Positions 26,189 through 35,989 of a stretch of 64,000 bases of DNA are shown here, in pieces. The notes below the pieces were generated by a model that searched no databases, had not been told where the DNA came from, and saw only the letters and a list, made by a program, of their open reading frames with translations. The position numbers were made by a program, and so were the translations under genes. Origin of the DNA: Roseibium sediminis (lineage in GTDB: Bacteria; Pseudomonadota; Alphaproteobacteria; Rhizobiales; Stappiaceae); contig NZ_VXDB01000014.1 in assembly GCF_008711325.1 (NCBI RefSeq), positions 80,278 to 144,277 of the forward strand, read 5' to 3'. Numbering within the stretch: position 1 is the stretch's first letter; each line of letters begins with the position of its first letter.

Positions 26189-27208
26189 TTACATCGTCAT
26201 CACGATGCGACCGTTGATATCTCCGGCGCGCATCTTATCAAAGATGGCGTTGATATTGTCGAGCTTGTCTTCCGAGTAATGTGAGGCGACCTTGCCTTCC
26301 GCGGCGAACTGAAGGGATTCCATCAAATCATTGCGGGTCCCCACGATCGATCCGCGAATGGTCTTGCGTGTGAGCACCGTGTCGAAGATCGGCAACGGAA
26401 AGTCCCCCGGCGGCAGGCCGACCAGAGACATCGTACCCCGGCGCCCCAGCATGCCGAAGGCCTGACTGAAGGATTTGGGCGAAACGGCTGTCACCAGTGC
26501 GCCTTCCGCACCACCACCTTTTTGCACTTCTGCGACCGGATCGACTTCTGCCGCATTGATGGTCATGTCAGCGCCGAGGTCACGGGCGAGCTTCAGCTTG
26601 CTGTCTGCAATATCCACGGCAATGACGTGAAGGCCCATAGCCTTGGCATATTGGACAGCAAGATGGCCGAGACCACCAATCCCGGAAATGACAACCGTGT
26701 CGCCCGGACGGGTATCGGTTTCCTTCAGGCCCTTGTAGACAGTCACCCCCGCGCACAGGATCGGCGCGGCAGGGGCAAAACCCAGATTATCCGGCAGGCG
26801 TCCGACGTAGTTGGGATCGGCCAGAACATATTCCGCAAATCCGCCGTTCACGCTGTATCCGGTGTTTTGCTGGTCGCCGCACAGGGTTTCCCAACCGCCA
26901 ACGCAGTGGCGGCAATGGCCGCAGGCCGTGTGAAGCCACGGAACGCCGACGCGGTCACCTTCCTTGACGGACGTAACCCCTTGGCCGACTTCGCACACGA
27001 AGCCTACACCCTCATGGCCGGGAATGAAGGGCGGATTGGGCTTGACCGGCCAGTCTCCTTCGGCTGCGTGAAGGTCGGTGTGGCATACGCCACAAGCCTC
27101 GATCTTCACGACGATCTTGCCGGGCGTGGCGGTCGGCCTTTTGACAGCGGAAACATCGAGCGGTGCACCAAAGGCGCGCACCACAGCCGCTTTCATTTCG
27201 TTGGGCAT
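26189..27208 (-). CDS. adhP: Zinc-dependent alcohol dehydrogenase (AdhP-like)
   Basis: The 339-residue medium-chain dehydrogenase oxidises alcohols or reduces aldehydes with NAD(H). The catalytic zinc ligands are in GVCHTDLHA and GHEGVG. The structural zinc loop CGHCRHCVGGWETLC has four cysteines, and the coenzyme motif is GIGGLGHLAVQYA with an Asp (AVDIAD) that favours NAD. The ATG at 27208 has GGAG upstream; a longer frame to 27298 adds an unrelated hydrophobic stretch. It is divergent from the hydroxypyruvate isomerase gene. Confidence 0.9.
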   Translation of the reverse strand: MPNEMKAAVVRAFGAPLDVSAVKRPTATPGKIVVKIEACGVCHTDLHAAEGDWPVKPNPPFIPGHEGVGFVCEVGQGVTSVKEGDRVGVPWLHTACGHCRHCVGGWETLCGDQQNTGYSVNGGFAEYVLADPNYVGRLPDNLGFAPAAPILCAGVTVYKGLKETDTRPGDTVVISGIGGLGHLAVQYAKAMGLHVIAVDIADSKLKLARDLGADMTINAAEVDPVAEVQKGGGAEGALVTAVSPKSFSQAFGMLGRRGTMSLVGLPPGDFPLPIFDTVLTRKTIRGSIVGTRNDLMESLQFAAEGKVASHYSEDKLDNINAIFDKMRAGDINGRIVMTM

Positions 27209-27396
27209 CAATTGCTCCAATGTCGATAAAAAACACGCGGGCACACTGCTCAACCAGAGCGAGATAGGCAATACGCACCACACCGTATGAAGAAGCACGC
27301 AGTAACAGGATTACATGTCGATACGTCAGGAGATTTCCGCTATTCGAAAACCGACGAATTTTGCGCGAATGGGAACGCGCTTTGGGAAATGACGAC

Positions 27397-28179
27397 ATGA
27401 TCCGGTTTTCAGCAAATCTCGGCTTTCTCTGGACAGAATTGCCGCTTGTCCAAGCCATTTCCGCGGCCAAGGCAAACGGGTTCGAGGCCGTGGAAGTCCA
27501 CTGGCCGTATGATGTGCCTGCTGAAGACCTGAATGGCGCACTTGCGAAAGCGGATATCCCGTTGCTCTGCCTCAACACCCGGCCCGGCAATCGGGAGGCG
27601 GGCGAGTTCGGTCTTGCTGCCCTGCCCGGAAGGGAGGCCGAAGCGCGTGCGGCCATTGACGAGGCTTTGGACTATGCGCGAGCGGTAAATGCCCGATATG
27701 TGCATGTCATGGCAGGATTGGGAGAGGGGCTCTTTGCCCACAACACCTTTGTCGCAAATCTTGACCACGCGTTGAACAGGGCGAGCGACCTGGGGCTCAC
27801 CATTTTGATCGAGCCGATCAACCACCTGGATGTTCCCGGATACTTTCTGGGCTCCTTCGTGCAGGCGGCGGACATTATCGTGGCGTTCGATTCTCCCAAT
27901 CTGAAGATGATGTTCGATTGCTATCACGCGGAAAAGTCAGGAGAAGACATTCAGGAGATCCTTCCTGAGCTCCTTCATCTGATCAGGCACATACAGTTCG
28001 CATCGCCCGAGGGACGAGCTGCACCAAAGCTCGATGATCCGTGGTTTCAGGGCATTCTGGAAACCCTCGAAACGGTCGGTTGGGGTCAGCCGATCGGTGC
28101 CGAATACAAGACGAATGGCGCGACTGAAGAGACGCTGGGTTGGATGGGGTGCAGGACATCAGTTCAGGATCGCAGTTGA
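27397..28179 (+). CDS. hyi: Hydroxypyruvate isomerase family protein
   Basis: The 260-residue TIM-barrel protein belongs to the hydroxypyruvate isomerase group. FSANLGFLWTELP is at the N-terminus, LIEPINHLDVPGYFL at about residue 140 contains a metal-ligand Glu, DCYHAEKSGED follows, and the C-terminus has IGAEYKTNGATEETLGWM. It interconverts hydroxypyruvate and tartronate semialdehyde, linking glyoxylate metabolism to glycerate. The ATG at 27397, after TTTGGGAAA, gives the normal family length; the upstream extension is not conserved. No gcl or glxR genes are adjacent, so substrate specificity is inferred. Confidence 0.83.
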   Translation: MIRFSANLGFLWTELPLVQAISAAKANGFEAVEVHWPYDVPAEDLNGALAKADIPLLCLNTRPGNREAGEFGLAALPGREAEARAAIDEALDYARAVNARYVHVMAGLGEGLFAHNTFVANLDHALNRASDLGLTILIEPINHLDVPGYFLGSFVQAADIIVAFDSPNLKMMFDCYHAEKSGEDIQEILPELLHLIRHIQFASPEGRAAPKLDDPWFQGILETLETVGWGQPIGAEYKTNGATEETLGWMGCRTSVQDRS

Positions 28180-28350
28180 AACCCTTTCCGAAGTATATTC
28201 GAGTAGCTTTCTGTTACTAAAGGTTTGTTGCAGATAGGTCATATGCATTGAATCCATAGGCGCGATAGCCTTCTTTCTTTCTCTCCCAAAAGCGATATTC
28301 CCGGCCCGGCCAAAAGGTCGCAACGTATCCCGGTCTTTTGGAGAGACAAC

Positions 28351-28836
28351 ATGAAAAGCCATGCCCTTTTTCTCGGGCTGTCCCTTGGGTTGAGTGCTGC
28401 AGTTTCGGCCAGTGCCGTTCAAGCAGGCGAGTGCCCGCCTGAACACGTTCTCACTGAAGCGCGCAAAATTGACAGCATCCCCAGCTCCAAACTGACGCGG
28501 CAGGTTCTTGCAAATGTTCGCCTGGAGGGCTGGCGCGACATGGGTGCATTCATCTTGAGAATGCGCCGCCTTGAATTGCAGCCGGGCGGATTTGTACCGA
28601 CACACTCTCATGGCGACCGACCGTCCATTGTCTATGTCGTCAAGGGAACGGTGATTGAGCACAGCAGCTATTGCGCAGTGCCGATTGAGCATGTCGCAGG
28701 CGATGTTACGCCGGAGTTTGGTGCAGGGCACGCCCACTGGTGGGAGAACAAGGGTGACGAAGTTGTCACTTTCATCTCAACCGACGTGCTGCCCTACAAC
28801 AGCCCGAACGAACCCTTTGTAGGGTTTGAGAAATAG
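28351..28836 (+). CDS. Periplasmic cupin-domain protein
   Basis: The 161-residue protein has a Sec signal peptide with cleavage near VQA-GECPP and a single cupin barrel. The first cupin motif includes PTHSHGDRPSIVYVVKG with two or three His ligands, and the second is GHAHWWENKGDE. It probably binds a metal in the periplasm; its ligand is unknown. The start ATG follows GGAGAGACAAC. The next gene, bdhA, begins 19 bases downstream, so the two are likely co-transcribed. About 170 bases upstream hold no gene. Confidence 0.75.
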   Translation: MKSHALFLGLSLGLSAAVSASAVQAGECPPEHVLTEARKIDSIPSSKLTRQVLANVRLEGWRDMGAFILRMRRLELQPGGFVPTHSHGDRPSIVYVVKGTVIEHSSYCAVPIEHVAGDVTPEFGAGHAHWWENKGDEVVTFISTDVLPYNSPNEPFVGFEK

Positions 28837-28855
28837 GGTCTGAGGAAATATTGAA

Positions 28856-29638
28856 ATGACACTTGCAGGAAAAACTGCCGTCGTTACCGGCTCTTCAAGC
28901 GGTATCGGCCTTGGAATTGCTGAAGGTTTTGCTCGCGCGGGCCTGAACATCATGATGAACGGCATCGAACCTGCCGACGCAGTCGAGGCCGAACGGGCCC
29001 GACTGGAGGCTCTTGGCGGCAAGGTCCTCTATACGTCGGCAAACCTGATGGATCCGGCTGAAGTGCGCGGTCTGGTCAAGGCGGCTGAAGACGCCTTCGG
29101 CGGTGTCGATATTCTCGTCAACAATGCCGGGATCCAGCATGTTGCGCCGGTCGAGGACTTTCCGGAAGGCAAGTGGGATGCGATTATTGCCCTGAACCTT
29201 TCGAGCAGCTTCCATGCCATCAAGGCCGTGGTTCCGGGGATGAAGGCCCGCGGCTGGGGACGGATCATCAACATCGCTTCGGCCCATGGCCTTGTCGCGT
29301 CCCCCTTCAAATCGGCATATGTCGCTGCAAAGCATGGCATTGTCGGGCTGACTAAAACCGTGGCTCTCGAGACGGCTGAAGTCGGTATCACCGTCAATGC
29401 AATCTGTCCTGGATACGTGCTCACACCGCTTGTTGAGAAACAGATCCCGGATACGGCGAAAGCGCGTGGGATTTCCGAAGAAGCCGTCAAACGGGACGTC
29501 TTGCTGGCCGCACAGCCCACGAAGCAATTTGTCACCGTAGAGCAGCTGGCAGGGACTGCCCTGTTCCTGTGTTCCGACGATGCCGCCTCTATCACCGGTT
29601 CCGCCATCCCGGTCGAGGGTGGCTGGGTTGCTCATTGA
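28856..29638 (+). CDS. bdhA: 3-hydroxybutyrate dehydrogenase BdhA
   Basis: The 260-residue short-chain dehydrogenase oxidises D-3-hydroxybutyrate to acetoacetate with NAD. It shows the SDR cofactor motif TGSSSGIGLGIA, the NNAGIQH block, and the catalytic Ser-Tyr-Lys in IASAHGLVASPFKSAYVAAK, followed by the family-specific segment CPGYVLTPLVEKQIP. Length and these motifs fit BdhA rather than a generic SDR. It is followed by a patatin gene, a pairing often seen in alphaproteobacterial polyhydroxybutyrate metabolism. Confidence 0.88.
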   Translation: MTLAGKTAVVTGSSSGIGLGIAEGFARAGLNIMMNGIEPADAVEAERARLEALGGKVLYTSANLMDPAEVRGLVKAAEDAFGGVDILVNNAGIQHVAPVEDFPEGKWDAIIALNLSSSFHAIKAVVPGMKARGWGRIINIASAHGLVASPFKSAYVAAKHGIVGLTKTVALETAEVGITVNAICPGYVLTPLVEKQIPDTAKARGISEEAVKRDVLLAAQPTKQFVTVEQLAGTALFLCSDDAASITGSAIPVEGGWVAH

Positions 29639-29661
29639 GTTTGGCGCTGAAGGAACATCTC

Positions 29662-30732
29662 ATGGCTAAACGCTCCACTATCGAAAAAACGGTTAATCTG
29701 GCTTTGCAAGGGGGCGGGGCGCATGGTGCCTTTACCTGGGGCGTGCTGGACAAGCTGTTCGAAGATGACCGGATCTGGGTCCAGTCGATCTCGGGCACAT
29801 CTGCTGGCGCGATGAATGCGGTTGTCGCGGCTCAGGGCATGTATGACGGCGGCGCTATCAGTGCCCGGAAAGCGCTGCGCAATTTCTGGAAAGATGTCAG
29901 CGATGCCGGCCGGCTCAGCCCGATGAAGCGGACGCCAATTGATCTTGTCTTCGGACAATGGAGTCTGGATTATTCGCCCGGCTATCTGATGATGGACCTG
30001 ATGAACAGGCTGGCATCGCCCTATGACACCAATATCTTCAACTATAACCCGTTAAGGGCGCTGGTCGAAAAGCACGTCGATTTCAATCAGGTTGGCGTGG
30101 AAGATGACAATTTCACACTATTTGTGTCGGCAACGGACGTAGAAACCGGTCGTGCGCGGATTTTCCGCCGCGCGGAGCTGTCTGTGGATGTCATCCTGGC
30201 GTCCGCGTGTCTGCCGTACATGTTCCGCGCGGTGGAGATCGACGGGCGCCATTACTGGGACGGCGGGTTCATGGGCAACCCCGTTCTTTCGCCTTTTGCC
30301 GAATCCAGTCCGGTGGATGATATCGTCATTGTGCAGATCAATCCGATTGTACGCGAGGGAATTCCGGTAACCGCGCGCGAGATCCTGAACCGGGTAAACG
30401 AAATCAGCTTCAACGCGTCCCTCTTGCGCGATTTACGCGCGATCCATGAAAAGAACGTGTTGATCGATAGTGGCGAACTTAGTGCCGAGCGGCACCGGCG
30501 GATGCGTGTCCATATGATCGAAGCGCGAAAGCGGATGATCCCATTGGGTGCGTCTTCCAAGCTCAACACGGAATGGGCTTTCCTTGAGCACCTGTTCGAT
30601 ATCGGACGGGATGCCGCAGGAACCTGGCTCTCCCGTCACTATGATGATCTGGAAAAACGCGAAACGCTGAGGCTCGACGAGATGTTTGCCAACGCTGGTG
30701 GCACATCGAGCGGATCCTATCCGGACTTCTAG
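29662..30732 (+). CDS. Patatin-like phospholipase
   Basis: The 356-residue protein has the patatin oxyanion hole GGGAHGAF near residue 17, the nucleophile motif GTSAG near 46 and the catalytic Asp in a DGGF/M motif near 205. Patatins hydrolyse acyl esters of lipids. The ATG at 29662, after GAAGGAAC, is chosen over an upstream start at 29569 that lies inside bdhA. It sits between bdhA and an MFS gene in one transcript, so a role in membrane-lipid or polyhydroxybutyrate turnover is inferred. Confidence 0.85.
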   Translation: MAKRSTIEKTVNLALQGGGAHGAFTWGVLDKLFEDDRIWVQSISGTSAGAMNAVVAAQGMYDGGAISARKALRNFWKDVSDAGRLSPMKRTPIDLVFGQWSLDYSPGYLMMDLMNRLASPYDTNIFNYNPLRALVEKHVDFNQVGVEDDNFTLFVSATDVETGRARIFRRAELSVDVILASACLPYMFRAVEIDGRHYWDGGFMGNPVLSPFAESSPVDDIVIVQINPIVREGIPVTAREILNRVNEISFNASLLRDLRAIHEKNVLIDSGELSAERHRRMRVHMIEARKRMIPLGASSKLNTEWAFLEHLFDIGRDAAGTWLSRHYDDLEKRETLRLDEMFANAGGTSSGSYPDF

Positions 30733-30738
30733 GAAAGC

Positions 30739-31974
30739 ATGATGGCAAGCGATTTCGGAGCATCCATTCTCATGGGGGCAACGCCCGCCCTCGATCAGGT
30801 TCCCCGTGAAAAGCGTCAGGAAGTCGTAACGAGGGCGCTTGTCATAGCCCTCATCGCCTTTCTCACCCTGATCGATCTTTTCGGCTCCCAGGCCTTGTTG
30901 CCTACACTGGTGGCCCATTACGGGGTATCGCCTGCCATCATGGGGTTTGCTGTCAATGCCAGTACATTCGGTATGGCAATCGCCGGATTGATTGTGGCGC
31001 TGTTTGCATCGGTCATCGACCGTAAACTGGCGATCTGGATGAGCCTTGCCCTGCTTTCAATTCCCACATTCTTGCTGGGTCTCACGCAGGACCTGACGAC
31101 GTTCACCGTGTTGCGGGTCGTACAGGGTTTCTTCATGTCAGCAGCGTTCACGCTTACCCTGACATATTTGTCGGAAGTGTGCACGGTAACTGCCGCGAGC
31201 GGTGCGATGGCCGCCTATATCACTGGCAATGTAGCGTCAAACCTGTTTGGCAGGCTCCTTGCCGCCGGTATTGCCGACAATATCGGACTGTCCGAAAGCT
31301 TTTTCACCTTCTCGGCTCTGAACCTGTTCGGCGCAGGCTTGGCCATCTTGTATCTGGGCCTGCGCGATGGACCACGAGGCGAAAGTCAGACAGTCAGGTT
31401 GTCTGTCTGGCAGGCGTGGGTGGATCACATTTCCAATCCGAAGCTTCGTGCCAGCTTCGGCATCGGATTCATCATCCTTTTTGCGTTCGTCGGAACGTTC
31501 ACTTATGTCAATTTCGTATTGGCAGAAGGTCCATTCAGCCTGCCTCAGGCGACGATCGGCCTCATATATTTCGTTTTCCTGCCGGCGATGCTGACCACGC
31601 CCATTGCTGGGAGCATTTCACGAAAATATGGTGCGCGTGCGGTATTCTGGTCTTCCATTTTCCTGAGCATGGCTGGCCTCATCATGCTCCTGACGCCGCA
31701 TCTGGCGATCGTCCTGCTTGGCCTGGCTCTTATTGGAATTGGGCTTTTCTTTGGGCAGGCTGCCGCGACCGGATACGTTGGACGCACGGCAACTCACAGT
31801 CACGCTGCCGCCAATGGCCTTTATCTCACCAGCTACTATGTCGGCGGTTTGGTCGGCGCTTTTGTGCTTGGTCAGGTTTATGTCCTGTCGGGTTGGGCTG
31901 CAGTCGTGCTGGTTCTCGTGGCGGTACTTGCCGTGGCCCTGGTGCTGGGGCGCGATTTGAAAGAAGGAACGTAG
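30739..31974 (+). CDS. Major facilitator superfamily transporter
   Basis: The 411-residue protein has about 12 membrane helices after a short cytoplasmic N-terminus, with an MFS arrangement and a central loop near residues 205-225. It starts six bases after the patatin stop with AGGAAA as ribosome-binding site, so it is the last gene of the cupin-bdhA-patatin-MFS operon. Substrate cannot be inferred; export of hydroxy acids is a guess from context. It converges on the histidine kinase gene across about 90 bases with no obvious terminator. Confidence 0.85.
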   Translation: MMASDFGASILMGATPALDQVPREKRQEVVTRALVIALIAFLTLIDLFGSQALLPTLVAHYGVSPAIMGFAVNASTFGMAIAGLIVALFASVIDRKLAIWMSLALLSIPTFLLGLTQDLTTFTVLRVVQGFFMSAAFTLTLTYLSEVCTVTAASGAMAAYITGNVASNLFGRLLAAGIADNIGLSESFFTFSALNLFGAGLAILYLGLRDGPRGESQTVRLSVWQAWVDHISNPKLRASFGIGFIILFAFVGTFTYVNFVLAEGPFSLPQATIGLIYFVFLPAMLTTPIAGSISRKYGARAVFWSSIFLSMAGLIMLLTPHLAIVLLGLALIGIGLFFGQAAATGYVGRTATHSHAAANGLYLTSYYVGGLVGAFVLGQVYVLSGWAAVVLVLVAVLAVALVLGRDLKEGT

Positions 31975-32066
31975 TCGCTCTGCTGGCCGCAAATACCCGT
32001 TACCTTTGCCCTCACTTCAAGACGTCGCATTAGACATCGAACAAAGTGCGCTCAAAAAATATGTCC

Positions 32067-34718
32067 CTAGTCGGGGTGAGGCCTTTCAGCTGCCGCCAAT
32101 GCTGCGGACAGCGTCTGTTGCAGCTTTTTCATGGTGTAGGGTTTGCGCAAGGTCGCATAGACATTCGGGTCCTGAAAGGCCTTTGATTGCGCCTCTTCGG
32201 CAAAGCCGGTGACGATGACCGCCATGACTTGCGGGTCAATCTGCTTCATTTCGGCCAAAGCCTGTGCTCCGTCCTTGTTCGGCATGTTGATATCGAGAAG
32301 GACAAGGTGGATGTCATGCCTGTGCAGGGAGAAAACCCGAACGGCGTCCTCACCGTCAACCGCTGTCAGAACCCTGTGCCCCAGTGCGCTCAGTATCGAC
32401 GCGCCGACATCTCTCAGGTCCTCTTCATCCTCAACCAGAAGGATCGTTGCCGAGCGTTTTGAATCTGACAATGGCGAAAGAGTAACGATCTCCGGTTTGC
32501 CCGGTTGTACGGTTTCAGCGACACTTGGAAGAAGGATGGTGAACGTGGTGCCCTTGTTGACCTGCGTTGTAACGAAAATTGCACCATGGTGATCCTGAAC
32601 GGTACCAAGTGCCGCAGCTAGCCCAAGCCCCGTGCCTTCAGAGTTCGATTTGGTTGTGAAAAACGGGTCGAAGATGCGTGGCACCAGTAGGGAGGCAATA
32701 CCTGTACCGGTGTCCGCAATCCGGATCCTGACATGATCGCCGGTACGCAGATCGAAATTCGGGTGTTTCTGGATGTCTCGGCGCGACAGATTGCAATTGT
32801 CTATCGTGATATCGAGAGAACCGCCGTCCGGCATGGCCTGTATGGCATTCAACCCGATATTCATGAAGACCGCCTGCAGGCTGCTGGCATTGCCAAGCGC
32901 GTGGGTGTTTGTGGCGTTGTTCTGGAAGGAAACGCTGATACGCCGGTCAATCGTGTTCTTCAGGAGTTCGAGCGTGTCCTCGACGATGTCGCCGAGGTCG
33001 ACTTCCGATAGCGAATATTCCGCAACCCGTGCAAAGGCAGTCAGCTTTTCTATCAGCTCCGAAGACTGTTCCGCGGCCCGTATAATTTGGCTGACAAGCC
33101 GTTTGGTCCGGTCAGAAAACTTGTCGCTGTCATGCAGTTCGATCAATTCAACGGCACCAAGGATCGCTGCAAGGCTGTTGTTGAAATCATGGGCAATTCC
33201 GCCTGCAAGCTGACCGATTGCCTGCATCTTCTCGCTCGTGCTGATGCGTCGCTCGCGCAAATAGTCATCGGTCACATCCCGGAACACAAGAACAACACCA
33301 ACGATCTGGCCGATGGCATCACGGATGGGTGCCCCGGAGTCGGTGATTTGATATTCGGTGCCATTTCTGGACAGCAGGGCCGTGTGGTTGGCGAGGCCGA
33401 CGATATTGCCAGCCTCAAGCACACGATCAACAGGACTGGGCACCACTTCGCCGGTCTGGCTGTTGCGGATGACAAACACTTCATTGAGGTGTCGTCCAAC
33501 AGCCTCGGCGGCTCGCCAACCCGTCAGACTTTCGGCGATCGGGTTCATCCGGGTAACTCGCCCAAGACGGTCCGTTGCAATCACGGCATCCCCGATCGAG
33601 TTCAAGGTGATGCGCAGATTTTCCTCGCTGATCCTGAGAGCCTTTTCCGTTTGATATCGGCTGTGAATATTCGCAATGCAGACGATAACCAGCGAGACCG
33701 AGCCATCGATTTCGACCAGCGGCGCGTAGGTGACCGAAATCATCTGCTCGCCGACGTCTGTCGCGTAAAGCATGTCGAATGATATGGTCGCACCCTTGAA
33801 AGCCTCTGCAAGCCGTCCCTGGACAATGGGCCAGTTCACGGGCCCGACCAGTTCCTCAACATGCTTTCCGGCCTGGAGATCCTGTTCGGTTATGTTGCGA
33901 AGGTTGCGAAAGGCAATATTGGCGGAAAGCACCCGGTAGTCGGGGCCGACGCCACACACGGCTACGGGAATATTGTCCAGAAGAACCTGCATCTCTGCCT
34001 GCGTGGCCGCCAGGTTACGAATGGTCGGATGCAGGATACTGCGCCATGCAAACAGGATGATTGCCAGAAAGACGACCATGCTGGCAGCAAAGATCTGCCA
34101 GATCTTGCGGACTGTGCGACCGCGGATGTCTTCCAGGAGATTGGAGCGCTGGAAAACCGGGTCCAGCACCTGACCGCTCTGGATGGAAAACACAAACTGG
34201 ATGCTCCAGTGCGAGAAATTCGTTCGAATGAGCGGCTCCGGAGCTTCTGCCGCTTCCGACAACCGATTGAACAGCTCCCCGGAAACAAACAGGGATGCCA
34301 TCCGGTCTTCTTCTTCGTCGGTCGTAACGAGAAGAGTGCGATAGGAGCGGCTGTCTTGCAGAAGCAACTTGATCTGGCCCTGCAGTTCTCTTTGCCGTTC
34401 CAGATTTTGCCCAAGGCTATGCTGCACCCGCTTGATCACCGAGATGGGGGTCGCATCCCCGGTCTTGGGATCAAGCAGGTAGTCAAGGATGCTCGTGGTT
34501 CTGCGCCACTGGTTTGCTTCCTGAAGAGTGAGGATGGAGGCGCTGCTGACCGATTGGTAGGCTTGGAAGACCCACAAGGCCAGAGCTGCGCTGAGAATGG
34601 CAAACACAGCGATTGCAAGAATGGACAGGTCTGCTGCTCTGCGTGAGGAAAACATGCCGGCCATTCTTGCAGGGTGAACTTTCGCGGTCCGATTGGCGGC
34701 ATTTCCCGTATTTGTCAT
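32067..34718 (-). CDS. Hybrid sensor histidine kinase (TM-PAS-PAS-HisKA-HATPase-REC)
   Basis: The 883-residue membrane kinase has helices at about 31-53 and 208-227 with a periplasmic sensor region of about 150 residues between them. Two PAS domains follow (about 240-350 and 365-485). The HisKA domain has the phosphoacceptor H510 in AGGIAHDFNNSLAAIL, then comes an HATPase domain with N, G1 and G2 boxes (IADTGTGIA, GTGLGLA). The C-terminal receiver (about 755-883, VEDEED and LLDINMPNKDG) completes the hybrid. The start overlaps the stop of the upstream binding-protein gene by four bases, so the two proteins are made together. Confidence 0.92.
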   Translation of the reverse strand: MTNTGNAANRTAKVHPARMAGMFSSRRAADLSILAIAVFAILSAALALWVFQAYQSVSSASILTLQEANQWRRTTSILDYLLDPKTGDATPISVIKRVQHSLGQNLERQRELQGQIKLLLQDSRSYRTLLVTTDEEEDRMASLFVSGELFNRLSEAAEAPEPLIRTNFSHWSIQFVFSIQSGQVLDPVFQRSNLLEDIRGRTVRKIWQIFAASMVVFLAIILFAWRSILHPTIRNLAATQAEMQVLLDNIPVAVCGVGPDYRVLSANIAFRNLRNITEQDLQAGKHVEELVGPVNWPIVQGRLAEAFKGATISFDMLYATDVGEQMISVTYAPLVEIDGSVSLVIVCIANIHSRYQTEKALRISEENLRITLNSIGDAVIATDRLGRVTRMNPIAESLTGWRAAEAVGRHLNEVFVIRNSQTGEVVPSPVDRVLEAGNIVGLANHTALLSRNGTEYQITDSGAPIRDAIGQIVGVVLVFRDVTDDYLRERRISTSEKMQAIGQLAGGIAHDFNNSLAAILGAVELIELHDSDKFSDRTKRLVSQIIRAAEQSSELIEKLTAFARVAEYSLSEVDLGDIVEDTLELLKNTIDRRISVSFQNNATNTHALGNASSLQAVFMNIGLNAIQAMPDGGSLDITIDNCNLSRRDIQKHPNFDLRTGDHVRIRIADTGTGIASLLVPRIFDPFFTTKSNSEGTGLGLAAALGTVQDHHGAIFVTTQVNKGTTFTILLPSVAETVQPGKPEIVTLSPLSDSKRSATILLVEDEEDLRDVGASILSALGHRVLTAVDGEDAVRVFSLHRHDIHLVLLDINMPNKDGAQALAEMKQIDPQVMAVIVTGFAEEAQSKAFQDPNVYATLRKPYTMKKLQQTLSAALAAAERPHPD

Positions 34719-35989
34719 TGAGGTCGGTCGCTATCTTGGTGCGTCGACAGCGCCCTGAGTGAGGCGATCGTTTCCTCAACAGCAGTTTCGATAGAGAGTT
34801 CCGGGGCCTCCCAAAGGGTAAGGCTTACTCCCGCAATGATGTCCATGGATTGGGTCCATTCCCGCGAACTCAGCAGAAACTTGTGCTCCGCCTTGTCCCA
34901 CTTGCGGATAGATTGCTGCGAACATGTATTCAAAAGCGACGTGTCCACGTTCCGATAGGCCGGGATCCCCCCCTTGCGAACAATGTAGTTTCGGTTGTGT
35001 TCACCTGTGCCGACGATCTCGGTGAAAATATCCTGTCCCACGATTTCATCCGGTTCAATGGTGTTTGTCAGCGCAATCGTGTCGAGTGACCAGAGAACGT
35101 AGGTGTTTCCCGGAGGGAGATCGCAGGTGAAGTTTCCGTCTTCCGGCAAGAGAGGGGAGGAGAAATCACCCAGAACATTGGCAAGCGACTTTCCTTCCAC
35201 GACCTTTCCCACAGCGTCATTCCAGGCAAGATCTTCCATATCCGTGTTCGCGTAATCCTTCAGGGCCCTGAACACCCTGTAAGCCTCGGCAAGATTCGCA
35301 CGATGGCTATCCTTTGTCATATCCTGTGAAATGAGTTGGACGAACTCGTCCGGTTCGAATTTCTCGACGAGAATGGACCCGATCAGGAAGCGGACCTGCC
35401 ATCTCTGGTCTGACATGCTGATGGCATCGTATCCGGCTGCCTTGGCTTTGCGGGCGATATCGAGAAACTCTTCCCAAGTAGCGGGGTGGTGGTCCGAGAG
35501 TTGCCTGAGAATGGTCTCGTTGTAGATAATGTGGTTTTGCAGGTGAATTCCTATGGGGAGAAGCGACAGGTTTTCCTCGTCGTATCTCACGACATCCAAC
35601 ACTTCCTGTCGGATAATCTTGCCAAAGTCGATGGACCCATTGCGGAAGGGGATCGACCGGAAAGTGCCCTGACTGATCAAAACGGATACAGCGTCGTTCC
35701 CACCGATCCAAAAGACACCTGTCGGAGCGGCGAAAAGCGCAAGGCGCTCGGCATAGGCCCGTCTTACGCCGATAAAATTGGTCTGCACCGCGTGTTCCGA
35801 CCAGAATACGCCGCGTTGCTTGACCGGCTCTACAAACGCGTTCAACGCATATGCTTCTTCGGGAGTCGCCCACAGGTGAAGTAGTTCAAATCGCGGCGGT
35901 TTGTTGTCCGCGGAAGCCGGATTATTCCCACTCAGAAGAGCAGTGCATGTAAGGAAAAGTACCCAAAATATTGTATTGACTTGAAGCAT
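34715..35989 (-). CDS. Periplasmic extracellular solute-binding protein coupled to the sensor kinase
   Basis: The 424-residue protein has a signal peptide (helix about 6-22, cleavage near ASA-DNK) and the type 2 periplasmic binding fold of family 1 sugar-binding proteins, with segments such as GNDAVSVLISQG, PIGIHLQNHIIYN and TWEEFLDIARKAKAAGYDAI. No ABC permease or ATPase gene is near. Because it is translationally coupled (ATGA) to the histidine kinase, I infer that it presents its ligand to the kinase sensor domain and not to a transporter. The ligand may be a carbohydrate. Confidence 0.85.
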   Translation of the reverse strand: MLQVNTIFWVLFLTCTALLSGNNPASADNKPPRFELLHLWATPEEAYALNAFVEPVKQRGVFWSEHAVQTNFIGVRRAYAERLALFAAPTGVFWIGGNDAVSVLISQGTFRSIPFRNGSIDFGKIIRQEVLDVVRYDEENLSLLPIGIHLQNHIIYNETILRQLSDHHPATWEEFLDIARKAKAAGYDAISMSDQRWQVRFLIGSILVEKFEPDEFVQLISQDMTKDSHRANLAEAYRVFRALKDYANTDMEDLAWNDAVGKVVEGKSLANVLGDFSSPLLPEDGNFTCDLPPGNTYVLWSLDTIALTNTIEPDEIVGQDIFTEIVGTGEHNRNYIVRKGGIPAYRNVDTSLLNTCSQQSIRKWDKAEHKFLLSSREWTQSMDIIAGVSLTLWEAPELSIETAVEETIASLRALSTHQDSDRPQ

